13,591 bases of DNA from Micavibrio aeruginosavorus (GTDB taxonomy: Bacteria; Pseudomonadota; Alphaproteobacteria; Micavibrionales; Micavibrionaceae), in assembly GCA_003240795.1 (NCBI GenBank), contig QFNK01000069.1, positions 1-13,591 on the forward strand, given 5' to 3'. Shown piece by piece: positions 12,785 to 13,591 of the stretch (position 1 is the first letter of the stretch; each line of letters begins with the position of its first letter). Made by a program: the position numbers and the translations under genes. The notes beneath the pieces were generated by a model. That model had not been told where the DNA came from. It saw only the letters and a list, made by a program, of their open reading frames with translations, and searched no databases.

Positions 12785-13588
12785 TCATTGTGACAGGCGG
12801 CGGTGCAGATTGCAGGCGGCTTTTTGAATCTCCTGACGGCGCGGGCTTTGCATCGCCGCTTCCATCCAGTGGCAGTTGAGGATACGGGCCGGATCCTTTT
12901 TGGGAAGGGATTCGATTTTCGCGCACTCGCAAAACACATCGGAGACAGAGGCCTCGGCCCCGGTTGCAAAAGCATGCTGGAATTCGCCATGAAGGGTGCC
13001 GTAGACGCGTTCCTGACGTTCCGCGCAGCCTGATCCTGCGTTCTGCACTTTGTCTATCGGCTTGATCACGCGGCGGTTGGCGACGACGACCAGGCTTTCA
13101 TCATCCTGTGCGGCCCGGACGATACCGACAAATTCCTGCTGCGGGTTGTAGAATTTAACCTTTCTGGCCTTCAGCTCCTGCGACAGGTCGGCAAGGTGCT
13201 GCGGCTTGACACCGTCCTGATAGATGCCCGGGATAATTTCAAGGCAACATTGTTCCGAGAGGTCGACCTGATAAAGCGGCTGAAGGATGCGGTCATCAAC
13301 CACGGTTCGCGCATCGAAAACAGGGGCGGTGATATGGCGGTCTTTTTTAAACAGACCCGTCAACATGCCGCGCAGGGTCGGGCGGCGGTAGACGAAGCTT
13401 ACAACGAGCCCCGCAGTGTTAAGGTACAGCCTGTCCACGTTCGGGCCGGAGAAGAATTCCCCTTCGGCGGCGTTGGGGAGGTTCATAAGGCCGAGCATTT
13501 CCCGCGCATTTTCATACGCCGCATCGTCGGCATTGATAAAAATCGATGATAGCAAGCTTCCGTCATTCGGGTCCGCAGGTTCCGCCAT
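12785..13588 (-). CDS. Hypothetical protein (267 aa), start at window edge
   Basis: I do not recognise this family. The ORF begins with ATG at 13588, three bases from the window end, so the ribosome site cannot be judged and the true start may lie outside. The N-terminal half looks globular (DDAAYENAREMLGLMNLP; DRLYLNTAGLVVSFVYRRP; LQPLYQVDLSEQCCLEIIPG). A middle strand region, EFVGIVRAAQDDESLVVVANRRVI, follows. The C-terminal third has a FCEC cysteine pair and a helical, basic end (PRRQEIQKAACNLHRRLSQ). There is no clear signal peptide or membrane helix. Seven cysteines, including a CC pair and the CxC, are notable for a cytoplasmic protein and could bind metal. It may be co-transcribed with the HAD gene. 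Confidence 0.7.
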   Translation of the reverse strand: MAEPADPNDGSLLSSIFINADDAAYENAREMLGLMNLPNAAEGEFFSGPNVDRLYLNTAGLVVSFVYRRPTLRGMLTGLFKKDRHITAPVFDARTVVDDRILQPLYQVDLSEQCCLEIIPGIYQDGVKPQHLADLSQELKARKVKFYNPQQEFVGIVRAAQDDESLVVVANRRVIKPIDKVQNAGSGCAERQERVYGTLHGEFQHAFATGAEASVSDVFCECAKIESLPKKDPARILNCHWMEAAMQSPRRQEIQKAACNLHRRLSQ

Positions 13589-13591
13589 AAT

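Overview
The window looks like ordinary chromosomal housekeeping DNA from an alphaproteobacterium. It is moderately GC-rich. The acpP-fabF-mltG order, the proX/thioredoxin-TPR/LON/Trm112-like cluster, the extensin-like DacB/VanY-fold protein and a GGAAC-N16-TGTT stress-sigma-like box all fit that class. The genus cannot be read from the sequence. There is no insertion sequence, phage module or CRISPR array, and I see no convincing new multi-gene system. The less obvious content is regulatory, plus a few unrecognised genes.

Layout. 1-57 is the first 19 codons of a 2-isopropylmalate synthase (leuA) on the minus strand. It is preceded (58-262) by a leader with a 16-codon peptide containing six leucines and competing RNA stems, which looks like a leucine attenuator. 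From 2752 down to 369 lies a minus-strand operon: proX (Ala-tRNAPro editing), a thioredoxin-TPR protein, a LON-domain protein and a Trm112-like protein. Divergent from it, 2854-3329 holds two small overlapping unrecognised genes. At 3418-3492 there is tRNA-Gly(GCC) with a good promoter and a bidirectional terminator, which also serves the convergent extensin-like gene (3543-4211).

8264 down to 4252 reads asnB-type amidotransferase, NAD-dependent epimerase, then a family-4-like glycosyltransferase. This is probably a surface-polysaccharide segment. The epimerase carries an apparent one-base insertion near its 3' end that removes its stop codon and fuses it in frame to the glycosyltransferase. 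An unrecognised 195-residue gene (8340-8927) diverges from asnB and converges on mltG (8932-9927).

The 11936-8932 block is acpP, fabF and mltG. A hairpin terminator/attenuator sits between acpP and fabF. Between fabF and mltG, on the opposite strand, is a 45-codon KGG-type stress protein gene (10083-10220) behind an EcfG-like promoter. The right end carries a HAD-family phosphatase gene and an unrecognised 267-residue gene that starts at the window edge.

Several genes (leader peptide, 2854 gene, HAD gene, perhaps mltG) have promoter-like hexamers placed so that transcription would begin at or very near the start codon. This suggests leaderless or near-leaderless mRNAs, although Shine-Dalgarno-like bases confuse the picture in three of the four.
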